This document shows, in pieces, positions 11,935-22,679 of a stretch of 64,000 nucleotides of DNA. Source of the DNA: Nelumbo lutea. Taxonomy: Eukaryota; Streptophyta; Magnoliopsida; Proteales; Nelumbonaceae. The translations under genes and the position numbers were made by a program. Within the stretch, counting starts at the first letter, position 1, and each line of letters opens with the position of its first letter. The notes under the pieces are model-generated. The model saw only the letters and a list, made by a program, of their open reading frames with translations. It ran no database searches and was not told the origin of the DNA. The stretch is from assembly GCA_022828595.1 (NCBI GenBank), contig JAKGHH010000001.1:205673813-205737812 (forward strand). Reading direction: 5' to 3'.

Positions 11935-12330
11935 AGAAGAGGTGTGAGTTATAGGAGAATATACCAATCAGGTTCAATGGAAAATTCTATTAGACAATGA
12001 AAGGTCACCAGTACTGTATGGAGCAAATATTTGGCAGTCAATAAACAACATATCCAAAGAATGTGTTTAGTATAGATGTGGATGTCAAATTGGACCAGTA
12101 GAAAAACTAGAAAAAATGGAATTACAAATGCACAAATTAGTAGAGTTCACCTCAATAGGTGATAAAAGCAGTAGACAAAAATGGTTTGGGCATGTAGAAA
12201 GAAGTCAAACTACTGCACTAGTAAGAAGTGATTAGAAAAGCTGGGGCAAGCCAGGAAAAAGGTGGATCAGGAAATTGAAATGATGCCTTTTGGGGCAAGA
12301 ACTGAGTTATTAGCATCATTACAAGGGCTG
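11935..12330 (+). pseudogene. LINE (RTE-like) reverse transcriptase 3' end, degenerate
   Basis: Conceptual translation with many stops gives LYGANIWQSINN, then about 50 residues on IGDKSSRQKWFGHVERSQTTALVRRSD, followed by a GKPGKRWIRKL patch. This order (LYG-x-W, IGDK, RWFGHV-x-R, GRPRKTW) is the C-terminal signature of many plant LINE reverse transcriptases. Only the last part remains, as expected of a 5'-truncated insertion. No poly(A) tail is visible. Confidence 0.7.
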
Positions 12331-12475
12331 AAGTTGAGGGAAATCTCCCAAATTTAGAGGACTTCATGATGTAAGGGACTTTTGTGTTGTATTGAGGTAA
12401 ATGAAGAATAATAGTATTGGTCCCCAGCAGTACAGGTACAGGCATACACTGAAGGAAGACATTTGTCAAGGGAGT

Positions 12476-13258
12476 TGATGGTGTGCAATCCGGCCGGTCC
12501 TAGCTGTCAACGGCCTTGCCTCTGAACGGAGCTACAGAGAACCTGAAATGGAGAAGATAAGGGAACTCCAGGGGGAACCCGGTGAGATTGCTCTGAAGCT
12601 CAAGTTAGTATTCTCTCAAAGGCAAGATAAAACCAGATGGCGCAAAGTTCACATACCTTGTTCTTGGGGGGTAGGGAGCCTTTTATAACCACTTCGCGCA
12701 CTCACTCCGAGGCTTCTGTCAGGTCAGGTATGATTACTTCTGTGCTCTGCCAGTTCGGGTGGCATCCCCTCTGCTGGGATAGAACCGCCACTGCTCCTTG
12801 TCGGAACCGTCTCTGTAACTGGAGATGGCGGTGGCAGGTGGCCGTTTGAAGTGCGGCAGTCAAGCGTCAGATCCCAAGTCAGTCAGGTGCGCCGCCCCTG
12901 GATACGAACCTCCTCGGTGTCAGGCATGGTACGGTTGTTCAGTTCGGCGTCCTGGAGGCGAAGTGCTAGAGTGGTGAGCGAGGTGAAGTCTTGAGTTCGG
13001 ATAGAGGTGTGTTCCGAACTGCCATGGGGCAGGCCAGTTCGGGTTATTGCCCTTTGTGTTTGGCTCGGGGCCTAAGGGAGAGTTTGGGCTACTTGTGGGG
13101 CATTCCAGCTCTTAGTAGGGAGTTCGGACTGCTAGTAGGGATTTCGGACCGCTGGCTCCTCCCTTTGGTGCTCGCGCCTTGGGCGCACTGTTGTGCTGAG
13201 CTGTTGCCTTTGCCACGTGTTGCGTAATTACGAGGTCGGGCCAAATCTTCCTTCATTA
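12476..13258 (-). repeat. Solo LTR of the gypsy G family
   Basis: It starts TGATGGTGTGCAATCCGG and ends ATCTTCCTTCATTA, matching the LTRs at 35665-36497 and 40308-41143 throughout, including the repeated CAGTTCGGG phrases. No internal region adjoins it. The flanks GGAGT and GGAGC are a likely 5-bp target duplication with one change, which fits a solo LTR formed by LTR-LTR recombination. Short ORFs inside it are not genes. Confidence 0.85.
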
Positions 13259-13895
13259 GGAGCCAAGAATAAAATTTGTTTAGACCAAATATCAACCAAC
13301 AGTTTGACAGCTACATTGGCCAAACAAGGGGAAAATAGGGATCCATTATACTTGGGGGTTATTTATAGGGAACCTGGGATCCAAATGTAAACAAAACAGA
13401 ATGGGAATTGGTGGCAGAGGCAGTTGGGGCTTTCCTAGTATGCTTGCTACACATACTGTATATCACTTTACCTATATTCCCTAATTACAAATTAATAAAA
13501 TATGAAATTACTAATAAAAAGTATTTAACCATTAACATGACCCTCAATTGAGAGGAATATCAAAGCAGGATTTGTCTAGCCAACCCCATATGGCGTCACA
13601 GACTCCTAACAAAAAAGGGCCTAATAGCCAACAGAAACCCCTAAATAAATATAAAAACGAAAGAAACAGACATAAAGACCCTACTAAAGAGCCAAACCAT
13701 GAGCACAAAACTTTCACAGGTACCCTATTCACCAAAGAGAAAAACAAAAACCACACTGAACTGAAACAAACCAAACTCCTTCAACTGAGAATCCCCACTA
13801 CAATGAGCCCAGATCTCCTGAAAGCAAAAATCATCTACACACCCTGAGAGCACAACATCCAGCCACATATTGGGAATATCTCCCGTACTTATAAT
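13259..13895. other. Unassigned sequence left of Copia A
   Basis: It does not continue the broken Copia B2 gag found on the other side of Copia A. Minus-strand ORFs (13544-13913) are phenylalanine-rich without domain motifs. It may be a fragment of another, unrecognised element. Confidence 0.35.
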
Positions 13896-13900
13896 GTTAA

Positions 13901-14268
13901 AGTAGGCGATCAAGACTACAATCAGCCTTGAATCCTAATGGATTTCAGATTACGAAAGGTAGAAGAAAAGTAAGGAAAGGAAGAAAAAAGAGGAGAAGAA
14001 TAGGAGAACACAAAGGTTTGAAAGGAGGGACAAATTCTAAATTGATCTGCCGCCGCCACTCTCTTAGTATTTATAGGTTATGTTCAGTACATAGAGGAAA
14101 TGACAGATCTGCCCTTAATACTTACATGACAAATAAAGCAAATAACAAACTGAAATAACATGCTGACCACCAACTAACACTAACATGACTGAAATAAATA
14201 ATTGCACATATTGTCCTACGAACACAGTGGGGACCACAGCTGTGGGGCCCGCATCAGTGTTCTCTACA
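13901..14268 (-). repeat. 3' LTR of Copia A (368 bp)
   Basis: It matches 19418-19798 almost throughout; the clearest difference is a 13-bp stretch missing here beside a repeated CTGAAATAACA motif. On the minus strand it runs TGTAGAGAACAC...GCCTACT, so the end is CT, not the usual CA, but PBS position and TSD fix this edge. Confidence 0.9.
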
Positions 14269-15801
14269 CTCCCCCTCAAGTTGGGAATAGATATTTATCA
14301 TTCCCAACTTGGATAGGTCTGCCTCTAACCTCTTCCTTGGTACAGCCTTGGTTAGGATATCTGCGAGCTGCATGTTGGATGTGATATATGGGAGACACAC
14401 TTCCTGTGATGAGCCCCTCTCTCGGATAAAATGTCGATCAACTTCGATATGCTTAGTTTTGTCATGCTGCATCGGATTGTGAGCTATATTAATAGCCGCC
14501 TGATTATCACAATACAACATCAAGGGCTTCTCATAATCAATACCCAACTCTTCAAGTAGTGATCTCAGCCATAGGATTTCAGCCACTCCGTTAGCCATTG
14601 CCCTGTATTCAGCTTCGACACTAGAGCGGGAAACAACATTTTGTTTCTTACTCCTCCAAGAGACAAGGTTACCTCCCATAAGGGCACAATATCCAGAAGT
14701 AGACCTCCTGTCATCAGCACTCCCAGCCCAATCAACATCTGTATAGACCTCCACATTCATGTGACTATCGTTCTTGAATAGTATACCCCTACCCGAGTAT
14801 CTCTTCAAGTATGCTAATATTCTCTCTGCCGCAAAAAGATGAGTAGTTTTAGGGGAATGCATGTGCTGGCTGACAACACTAACTACATAACTGATATCTA
14901 GCCAAGTGAGGCAGAGATATAGGAGCTTTCCAACCAACCGTTGGAACATAACTTTGTCTTCAAGAGGCTCCCCGCCCTCTGCACTGATCTTGTGATTTTG
15001 TTCAATGGGTGTATCAGCAGGCTTGACACCTAACTTTCAAGTTTCTGCCAACAGATCTAGAACATATTTTCTCTGAGAGATAAAGATCCCTTGTTTAGAT
15101 CTAGCAACCTCAATACCCAAAAAGTACCGTAGTGCACCAAGATCTTTCACCTCAAACTTTTGATGAAGGAGCTGTTTGAGGGACTCAATCTCACTACTAT
15201 TATTTCCTGTCACTACAATATCATCCACATATACAGCAAGTAGGGCCAAAGAGAAGTCCACCCTTTTAATGAACAGTGTATGATCTAACTGGGCCTGTAC
15301 ATAATTGAATTTTCCAAGGGCTAGTCTGAATCCATCAAACCAAGCTCTAGGTGACTGCTTTAATCCATACAATGCCTTATTCAGTCAGCAAACCTTCTTA
15401 CCTGTCTCTATATCATAGAATCCAAGAGGCAATTGCATGTAGACCTCTTCCTGTAAGTCCCCATTCAGAAAAACATTTTTGACATCCATCTGGAATAAGG
15501 GCTAAGAATAACTTGGTGCAAAGGATAATAGAACTTGGATGGTGGTCATCTTGGCTACCGGGGCAAAGGTCTCCAAGTAGTCTATACCATAAGTCAGGGT
15601 GAACCCCTTTGCAACCAGTTGGGCTTTGTACCTTTCAATGGAACCATCAACATTATGCTTCACAGTAAATACCCATCTACATCCAACTGACTTCTTTCCT
15701 TTGGGTAGGTCAACTAGCTCCCAAGTGTTATTTTTCAATAGGGCATCCATTTCAACTTGCATTGCATCTTTCCACTCTGGAACTGATAAGACTTCTTGCA
15801 C
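14254..15801 (-). pseudogene. Copia A reverse transcriptase and RNase H (broken)
   Basis: Reading from 15801: [18 protein letters not shown] and GSIERYKA...LVAKGF start the RT, then MDVKN-like and [10 protein letters not shown] lie in a stretch with stops (15373-15501). [12 protein letters not shown] and the catalytic [10 protein letters not shown] follow (15037-15372), then RNase H (14254-14949) with [30 protein letters not shown] and DILTKAVPRK. RT copies the element RNA into DNA; RNase H removes the template. Breaks are a stop after 15502, a stop near 15370 and a stop near 15036. The final residues run into the LTR, as is usual. Confidence 0.9.
14269..14280 (-). other. Polypurine tract of Copia A
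   Basis: Minus strand CTTGAGGGGGAG, directly abutting the 3' LTR. The identical tract sits at the same place in Copia F. Confidence 0.85.
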
Positions 15802-16001
15802 TGTTCTGGGAATAGGGACATTGGCAATGGAAGTGATATAGGACCTATAAGAGGGAGATAATCGGTCATAGGATAAAAACTGGAAAATGCAGTGAGCTGT
15901 AGATGTGGTGCAATGTCGTTTCCCTTTACGAACGGCAATAGGGAGGTCAAGGTCATCCGCAGGGGGGAAAGTGGCAATAAAGGAAGGTGTCTAAGTGGGC
16001 C

Positions 16002-17801
16002 CTAGGACTGCAATACCTGGATTTGGAGCCGTAGAAGGAACTGGAGCTGGCCTGGACTGCCGATGACCAAGATCAACCTGCCTGCATCGCCTGTGATAGA
16101 CTTTCGACTCCTAATCCCTCTGACCACCCTCACCATTACAGCCTTCATCACCCAATGGAATAGGTAAAGAAACAGTCTCAAATGTGTTAACCCCACTCTC
16201 ACTACGCTCCCCCTGAGGAAAGAGACCCAAATCCCCACTCTCACTGCTCTCCCCCTAAGGAGAAACCCTAGGATAATAGAGTGTCTCCTCAAAGAAGGTG
16301 ACATCCATGGAGACAAACTTCCTCCCCGAAACAGGATCATAGTAGCAATAACCCTTTTGAGTTTGTGCATAACTGAGGAAAATGCATTTGGAGGCCTTAG
16401 GGTCAAACTTGGAATGATGGGGCCCGAGAAGTTGAACGAAACAGGTACAACCAAAGGTTTTAAGAGGAACAGTAAACAATTCCTCGTCTGGGTATAGAAG
16501 TTAAAAGGGGGTTTCATATCAAGGACTCAGGAAGGAACCCGATTAATCAGATATACTGTCGTGAGGATAGCATCACCCCAGAAGCGAATAGGTACATTGG
16601 AGGTAAACATAATGCTTCTAGCCACCTCCAAGATGTGCCTATTATTCCTTTCGGCAACCCCATTCTGCTATGGTGTATGAGGACAAGTGCTATGGTGAAT
16701 AACCCCATGATTAAGGAGGTAAGAAGTTAATGGCTTAGCAAAGTATTCCTTTGCATTATCGGATCTGAGAACTTTGATTTTGGCCCCAAACTGAGTTAGA
16801 ATCATCTGATGAAAGTTTTGGGTTAGAGCGGGAACCTCATCTCGAGAACACATTAGATAGACCCAAGAAAAACGGGTATAGTCATCAACAAACAACATAA
16901 AATATCTGTACCCGCCCATAGAAGGGATGTGATATGGCCCCCAAACATCAGTATGCACAATATCAAAAGAATTATTACTTCTTTTATTACTCAAAGAATA
17001 AGATGTTCTACAATGTTAGGCAAACTCACAACTCTCACATTTCAACTTCAACATCTCAACAGACTCAAATAAAGTAGGAAACAGACTCTTCAAAGACCGG
17101 AAAGATAAATGACCTAATCGATTATGCCAAAGTATAACCGGACTCACAAACTGAGAAACAAAGGACTTCTTATCCACTGGCTCTTCCCAACGAGAACTCT
17201 CTCCGAGTAGATAGATCCCTTTCGTCTCACGGCCAGTCCCAATCACCTTCCTTGTCTCCAAGTCCTAAAAAACACATCGGTCAGGGAAAAAGGTTACTGA
17301 ACAGTTCATATGTTTGGTAATACTATTGACTGAAAGCAGGCTAGTATCAAGCTTAGGAATATGCAAGACAAAAGATAGAGAGATGGTATCAGATAACTTG
17401 ATGTCACCCTTGCCAGAAATGGGAACAAGAGAGCCATCAGCAATAGATACTTTATCTCTACCAAAGGATAAGTGATATGTAGTGAACAAGGATGGCATGC
17501 TAGTCATATGGTCGGATGCACCTGAATCTATTACCCAACAATGTTCAGTATTACCTGGAGCTGAAACATGGTAAGCTGAGGCTCGAGCACCTGAATGTGC
17601 AAATGCAGATGTGGCAGGGGCTGATGGTGACTGAGATGGCTGAGCTGAATTCCCAACTTCCTTTTCCAACTGTATTAGGGTAGCCCGAACGGCGGCTAAG
17701 GTCTCTAGGGGTGTGCCTTTTGTGCCTGACGAGGATGCTGAATCAGTATTCACAACCATATGAGCATTACCCTTCTTATTTCTCAATTTTGCTGGGACCA
17801 A
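16002..17801 (-). pseudogene. Copia A protease and integrase (broken)
   Basis: The ORF at 17265-17801 has the aspartic protease motif [11 protein letters not shown], then LSVNSITK. After a TAG near 17265 the pre-integrase zinc domain follows ([11 protein letters not shown]...CESCEFA, 17016-17261). After another stop comes the integrase core (16668-16994) with HTDVWGP and SDNAKEYF holding the two Asp residues; the partner Glu lies past a further stop, near QNGVAE. The C-terminal part (16002-16517) has [12 protein letters not shown] and TQKGYCYYD. Each break is one substitution away from the family pattern seen in Copia D. Confidence 0.85.
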
Positions 17802-18628
17802 ATGAGAGTGTTGCTTCCAACAAGTATCTTTTGTATGCTTGGGTTTCTTGCAATGTTCACATACCAGATCCCGTTTGTCTTCCTTTTTCTTGTCCCTTTC
17901 TATATCACCCCTGACTTAGGTTTAACAGCTACTAGGGCTGGGGAAAAGGGTTGAGGTTGCATCATAACTTTCCTCCTGGTCTCTTCACTATGCACCAGGG
18001 AGTATGCTTGAGAGAGGGTCACACTATCTCTGGTTAGTATTTGTTGCCTCACAATGTCATAATCTGAATTCAGGCCAGCTAAAAATTCAAATACCCTATT
18101 CGTCTCGACTTGCCTTCTATAAGTTTGTGCATCTTTGGGACTTTTCCACTCAAGAGTCTCTAGATAATCAATTTCATGCCACAAGGATTTCAATGTAAAG
18201 AAGTAGACAGAAACCGGTTTTTCTCCTTGTTTAAGACTATTCACTTCACACTTCAATTCATAGGCTCTGGCAACGTTAAGGGGTTGGGAATAGGTTTCTT
18301 TCATAACATCCCATATCTCCTTGGCTGTCTTTGCCCACAAGTAATTTCGGCTGATATGTGGCTGCATAGAGTTACACAGCCATGTCATAGCCAAGTAGTT
18401 CTTTTGAACCCACTTGGTATACATTGGATCCTCCTTGGAAGGTTCTTTCACATCTCCCAAGAGATAACCTAGTTTTCCCCTTCCCCCAATAGTCATCATG
18501 GCTGATTGGGCCCATTCCAAGTAGTTTGACCCATCAAATCTCATAGTTGTAACCTGAAACCCAGTTTCAGATACACTACCATAACTGTTGTTCCCAAAAC
18601 TACCTTCTCCCTGATTTTTAAACTCCAT
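17802..18628 (-). pseudogene. Copia A gag (one frameshift)
   Basis: The 242-residue ORF from 18628 has [31 protein letters not shown] and [15 protein letters not shown], which match the Copia gag (UBN2/DUF4219) pattern. It ends early at SGVI because one G is missing from a G run near 17915. In the next frame the sequence goes on through [14 protein letters not shown] and a CCHC knuckle ([14 protein letters not shown]), which binds RNA in the virus-like particle. Apart from this single shift the gag looks complete. Confidence 0.88.
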
Positions 18629-19405
18629 TCTTGGTCAAGAATTAGTAGTTACGAACTATTAGGGTTACTACAACAGAAAATGCAGGTCTGATCTGAAACC
18701 AACCTGTAATCACGGTATATGCATGAAACCAGTGTAAATCTAATCTGAAACCAATCGGAAATCACAATACCAAGCAGTCTGTACAAGTTTTCACCCCCTA
18801 AAAGAGATCAAAACCAAGAGACAAGTTTGAAACCAGCTTAGAGAGCAATCTAAGATGCTGGAACAGAATTAGGGTTTTAATCGTCGGTCTAAAATAAGTG
18901 CTCAACCTCACTTTCCAAGGGGTTCACAGTTAGGTCTTGTCGTAGGGTCAATGTGAAACCCTAAAAACTGATCACCTCTGAGAGAAAACCCTTAAAACGA
19001 ACACTTTCCAAGAAGATAAAAGAGTTCGGCCCAACAGTTAGGTCTTGCCGTAGGGTTAATGTCAAACCCTAGAATAGATCACCTCTGAGAGAAAACCCTA
19101 AAAGCAGTTCGGCCGCTCCTTCTAGATAGGTCCAACCTATCTTGACTGATAGCAATCTCTAGAAAATAAATAAGACCTACCCAGAGAATTCTGTTCGCTA
19201 CCTTCCAACATTGCCTGAACCCTAGACTTCTCTGATTCTTCCTGATTACCAACACTCTACAAGCCGTGCCAAGTCTTCGAACAGCTGCTAAACTCTTCTG
19301 ATAACCTCCAAGAATCAGCCAACGAACACTTCTTTATAAACTTCCAGCCCTAGATAGTTCTCATGTGATCGGCTGGACTAGACTCACATGAGAAACCCTA
19401 GATAG
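18629..19405 (-). other. Copia A 5' leader
   Basis: Untranslated region between PBS and gag. It contains two similar blocks (about 18890-18985 and 19020-19105) that share the phrases CAGTTAGGTCTTG and GATCACCTCTGAGAGAAAACCC, so it carries an internal duplication. No ORF of note. Confidence 0.6.
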
Positions 19406-19417
19406 GCTCTGATACCA
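19406..19417 (-). other. Primer binding site of Copia A
   Basis: Minus strand TGGTATCAGAGC, the full 12-base match to the initiator-Met tRNA 3' end, starting at the first base after the 5' LTR. Confidence 0.92.
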
Positions 19418-19798
19418 AGTAGGCGATCAAGACTACAATCAGCCTTGAATCCTAATGGATTTCAGATTAGGAAAGGTAGAAGAAAAGTAAGGAAAATAAG
19501 AAAAGAGAGGAGAACAGGAGAACACAAAGGTTTGAAAGGAGGAATAGATTCTAAATTGATCTGCCGCCGCCACTCTCTTAGTATTTATAGGTTATGTTCA
19601 GTACATAGAGGAAAGGACAGATCTGCCCTTAATACTTACATGACAAATAAAGCAAATAACAAACTAAAATAAGTAACAACTGAAATAACATACTGACCAC
19701 CAACTAACACTAACATGACTGAAATAAATAATTGCACATACTGTCCTATGAACACAGTGGGGACCACAGCTGTGGGGCTCACATCAGTGTTCTCTACA
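19418..19798 (-). repeat. 5' LTR of Copia A (381 bp)
   Basis: Pairs with 13901-14268. The outer edge (minus strand TGTAGAGAACAC) is followed by the GTTAA target duplication at 19799-19803. Confidence 0.92.
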
Positions 19799-19803
19799 GT
19801 TAA

Positions 19804-20793
19804 GTTCATGAAGAGATATTCCCTATTTACGGCTGCAACACTTGCAGTCGTTCCCAAGAAAAGTATCACTTCGCCATCACTCAATCTTCTGCTAACTTTG
19901 AACCTCTGCAGTGAATTACACACATGAGTTGAAGCCCCGGAGTCAACACACCAGGACACAGAAGTAACTAACATATTAGTTTCTATAACACAAGTTTCGA
20001 TGTTACCTTTCTTAAATTCCAGGTAGGCAGGACAGTTCCTCTTCCAATGGTCGGTCTGTTTGTAGAAGTGACAGACATCCGATGCCTTCTTCTTCTTCTG
20101 CTTCTTGGGTTTGGTAGCTTTCTTCTGAGGCTTCTTTGTCTTTCTCTTTTTCTTGGCCGATCTGTTAGCTTCAGCAAGCATAACCACAGGCTCATCCTTT
20201 TTTAAAAGATCCTCGGCCCTCTGCAACATATTGTTGAGTTCTTGGACGCTGACATTCAGCTTATTCATATTGTAGTTCATAATGAACGCATTGAAGGAAG
20301 AGGGCAAAAAATTCAGGATGGCATCCACTTGCGTGCCAAGATCTAGCCCGGATCCAAGAGCTTCAAGTTCATTAATGTATCCCATCATCCGAAGACAATG
20401 GTCATGAACTTTTTGCCCCTTGGACATCTGCGCGGTCATGAACAATTTCAGGACCTTTTGTCGAGTAAAACGGTTCTGCTCTTCATACATTGTTCTTAGA
20501 CTGTCCAATATGTCATTGGCTAGTTCAATCTGATCGAACTGTCTCTGTATTGAGTTGTCTAATGAGGCAATGACAAAGCAACAGGCTAGGGAGTTCTTAT
20601 CCTCCCAATCTTGATAGTCCCTCCTACGGGCCTTAGAAGCCCTATTACCTGGACGTTCCAGGGCAAGATTTTTCACCACCTTATCTAACTTTTCAGAAGT
20701 TATGACCAGCATAAGATTTTTGTACCAGTCAGCATAGTTTGAGCCCTTAAGCTTGTTATCATCTAGAAGCTTTGCAAATTGACCGTTTGTCAT
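19804..20793 (-). pseudogene. Copia B2 gag and start of protease, cut by Copia A
   Basis: I take the ATG at 20793 (MTNGQFAKLL); an upstream TTG in the same frame is less likely. Next come LKGSNYADWYKNLMLVITSE, WEDKNSLACCFVIASLD and LDSLRTMYEEQ (UBN2 gag), a lysine-rich KKKRKTKKPQKK tract, a knuckle CHFYKQTDHWKRNCP (CCHC with the second Cys replaced by Tyr), and the protease motif CVDSGASTHVCNSLQRF. The frame runs into the Copia A LTR at 19798; what follows in that ORF is A sequence. The rest of protease, IN, RT and RH is missing on the other side of A. Confidence 0.85.
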
Positions 20794-22666
20794 TTTCTGA
20801 TAAAACAGCAAAAACGTTAATCCACAACCTTAGTTTGATTCATGTTACCTACATAGATATGGCTTTTAATCTATGTTACATTCCCATTTATTAATCTCTG
20901 AGATTTTCCCTCCCTTCTCAGTGACGGAGACGACGGAATGTCTCTGGAAATGTAGGAAATCACATAGGGTGCATGAAGCCAACTGCTTCAGCTGCATAAC
21001 CCCACCACCTTTCTGTGACGGATCATATCTACTCATCAGATGAGTTTTCCTTTGGCCTCTGTCATATAAGGTTCAGAGCCATTTTCAGGTAAACCTTTCT
21101 GTCCAGTGAGTGCACACCCATCATGTTCAGATTACGCCAAGGTACCGTGAGAGAGTTCCCATTTTCTGGTGAAGCCCCTCCCACATCGATCTACGACGCC
21201 CCTATTATCTAATGAAACACTCTAACAGATCCAACAACAAATGGATAGCCCAATTTTATGGTGCGTTTTCTCATTACTGATGAACCCATCTTAGAGCCCA
21301 TCAAATGGATCTCCCTATCACACGCACTCATATTTGCTTGGAGGGAACAAAATTACGCCTTAATTCTAATTTAGGTCAAACCAAAGTGGCTCCCACTGGC
21401 TTTCATAAAGCCAGATTTCTGGTGGGCCCCAATCGGCTAGGGGCTCCGTACGCATCCCTTTTCAGGGTTGTGAGGCCCACCAAGTAGAGAGGGGTCATCC
21501 AATGACCTTAAGGGACACCATGGCAATGATGTGCATTCAGCCATGGTGTGCACAAGAGCCACTAACAAATTATCATGGGCCAAGTGCTTATGGCCCATCG
21601 AATGAATGTAAAGGAAGAATTGATCCAATCAATTAACTGCTGTAAAGCCCATCGAATGGCCCATTTAAAACTTAAAGCATTAACAATTATGTTTACTAGG
21701 TGTATGGGCTGAATTACAGTTAGCAGTTCGGCCCATATAACTTTTCTCACAATAATGGGTTTTGCAGTTTTAACCCTTTAAAACTGGGCTTTACAGGTGG
21801 GCTGAACAAATCCCTATAATTGAACATCAGATTTGGAATACCCAGTGTGAGAAATATGGACTGAAAAATAGCCCCTTTCGAATCTCAGATTCAGTCCAAA
21901 CAGTTTTGGTCCAATCTAGTCCGAAATGGTCCAAAGCTGATTTTCAATTTAGGAATTAATTCATGAGAGATCTGAAATTAATAATTTTTTATTTTAGACA
22001 ATCACAAATAAAAAAAATGGACTGTTCGTACCACCTGCAAAACAGAGGTTAAACACAAGAGTTACGGTTTCATAAACTATAAATTGCAGTAGGCGATTTC
22101 TCCATCTGCGAATCTCCAGCACCGCCATCTTCTTCCTTCTTCTTTAATCAAGAAAATAAATAAAACAGAAATCCTATTTCTATTAATTAATTACATTCTT
22201 GATCAAATCCTATACATTCAGTCTAGAAAAAAAAATTATTTACAGACCGAATAATAATAAAAGGAAGAAAAAAAGGGTGCGCAGACTATCTGCGCCAAAT
22301 CTGCACTGCGATCTCCAGGTTCGAACAATCCATTAAATCAAAATAAATAAAGAACAATTCTAAATAAATTTTTGGATTTAACAAAATTAATTTTTGGATT
22401 TAACAAAAAAGGGTGCGCAGACTATCTGTGCCAAATCTACACTACGGTCTCCAGGTTCGAACAATCCATTAAATAAAAAATAAATAAAGAACAATTCAAA
22501 ATAAATTTTTGGATTTAACAAAATTAATTTCAGATCAAACTCCCTTAACAAAATCCATTTCTTGAATAAAAAAGAAGGCAATCTGCGCAGATCTTGGCAG
22601 AACATTTTCCGTTCATCTACGTAGGGTCAGATCTGATTTTCTTTTGGTTCAAGATTCGAACCTGTG
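20794..22666 (-). other. Copia B2 5' leader (about 1.9 kb)
   Basis: A long non-coding leader between PBS and gag, matching 1-1527. It contains a local duplication: the block near 22275-22385 is repeated at 22408-22530 (GGGTGCGCAGACTATCTG and TCCAGGTTCGAACAATCC). Short ORFs here have no domain pattern. Confidence 0.75.
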
Positions 22667-22678
22667 GCTCTGATACCA
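22667..22678 (-). other. Primer binding site of Copia B2
   Basis: Minus strand TGGTATCAGAGC, one base inside the LTR edge. Confidence 0.88.
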
Positions 22679-22679
22679 G

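Larger units (their letters stand above)
13901..19798 (-). mobile_element. Copia A, full-length LTR retrotransposon
   Basis: A 5.9-kb Ty1/copia element with both LTRs, a PBS touching the 5' LTR, a PPT touching the 3' LTR, and gag-PR-IN-RT-RH in that order on the minus strand. The 5-bp sequence GTTAA flanks both sides (13896-13900 and 19799-19803) as a perfect target duplication. The coding part has several frameshifts and stops, so it is not autonomous now. Its right flank is the gag of Copia B2. Copia D is the same family. Confidence 0.93.

Noticed and set aside
13548..13847. Plus-strand Lys/Asn-rich ORF of 99 residues
   Set aside because: No domain pattern and open on both strands, typical of chance in biased sequence.
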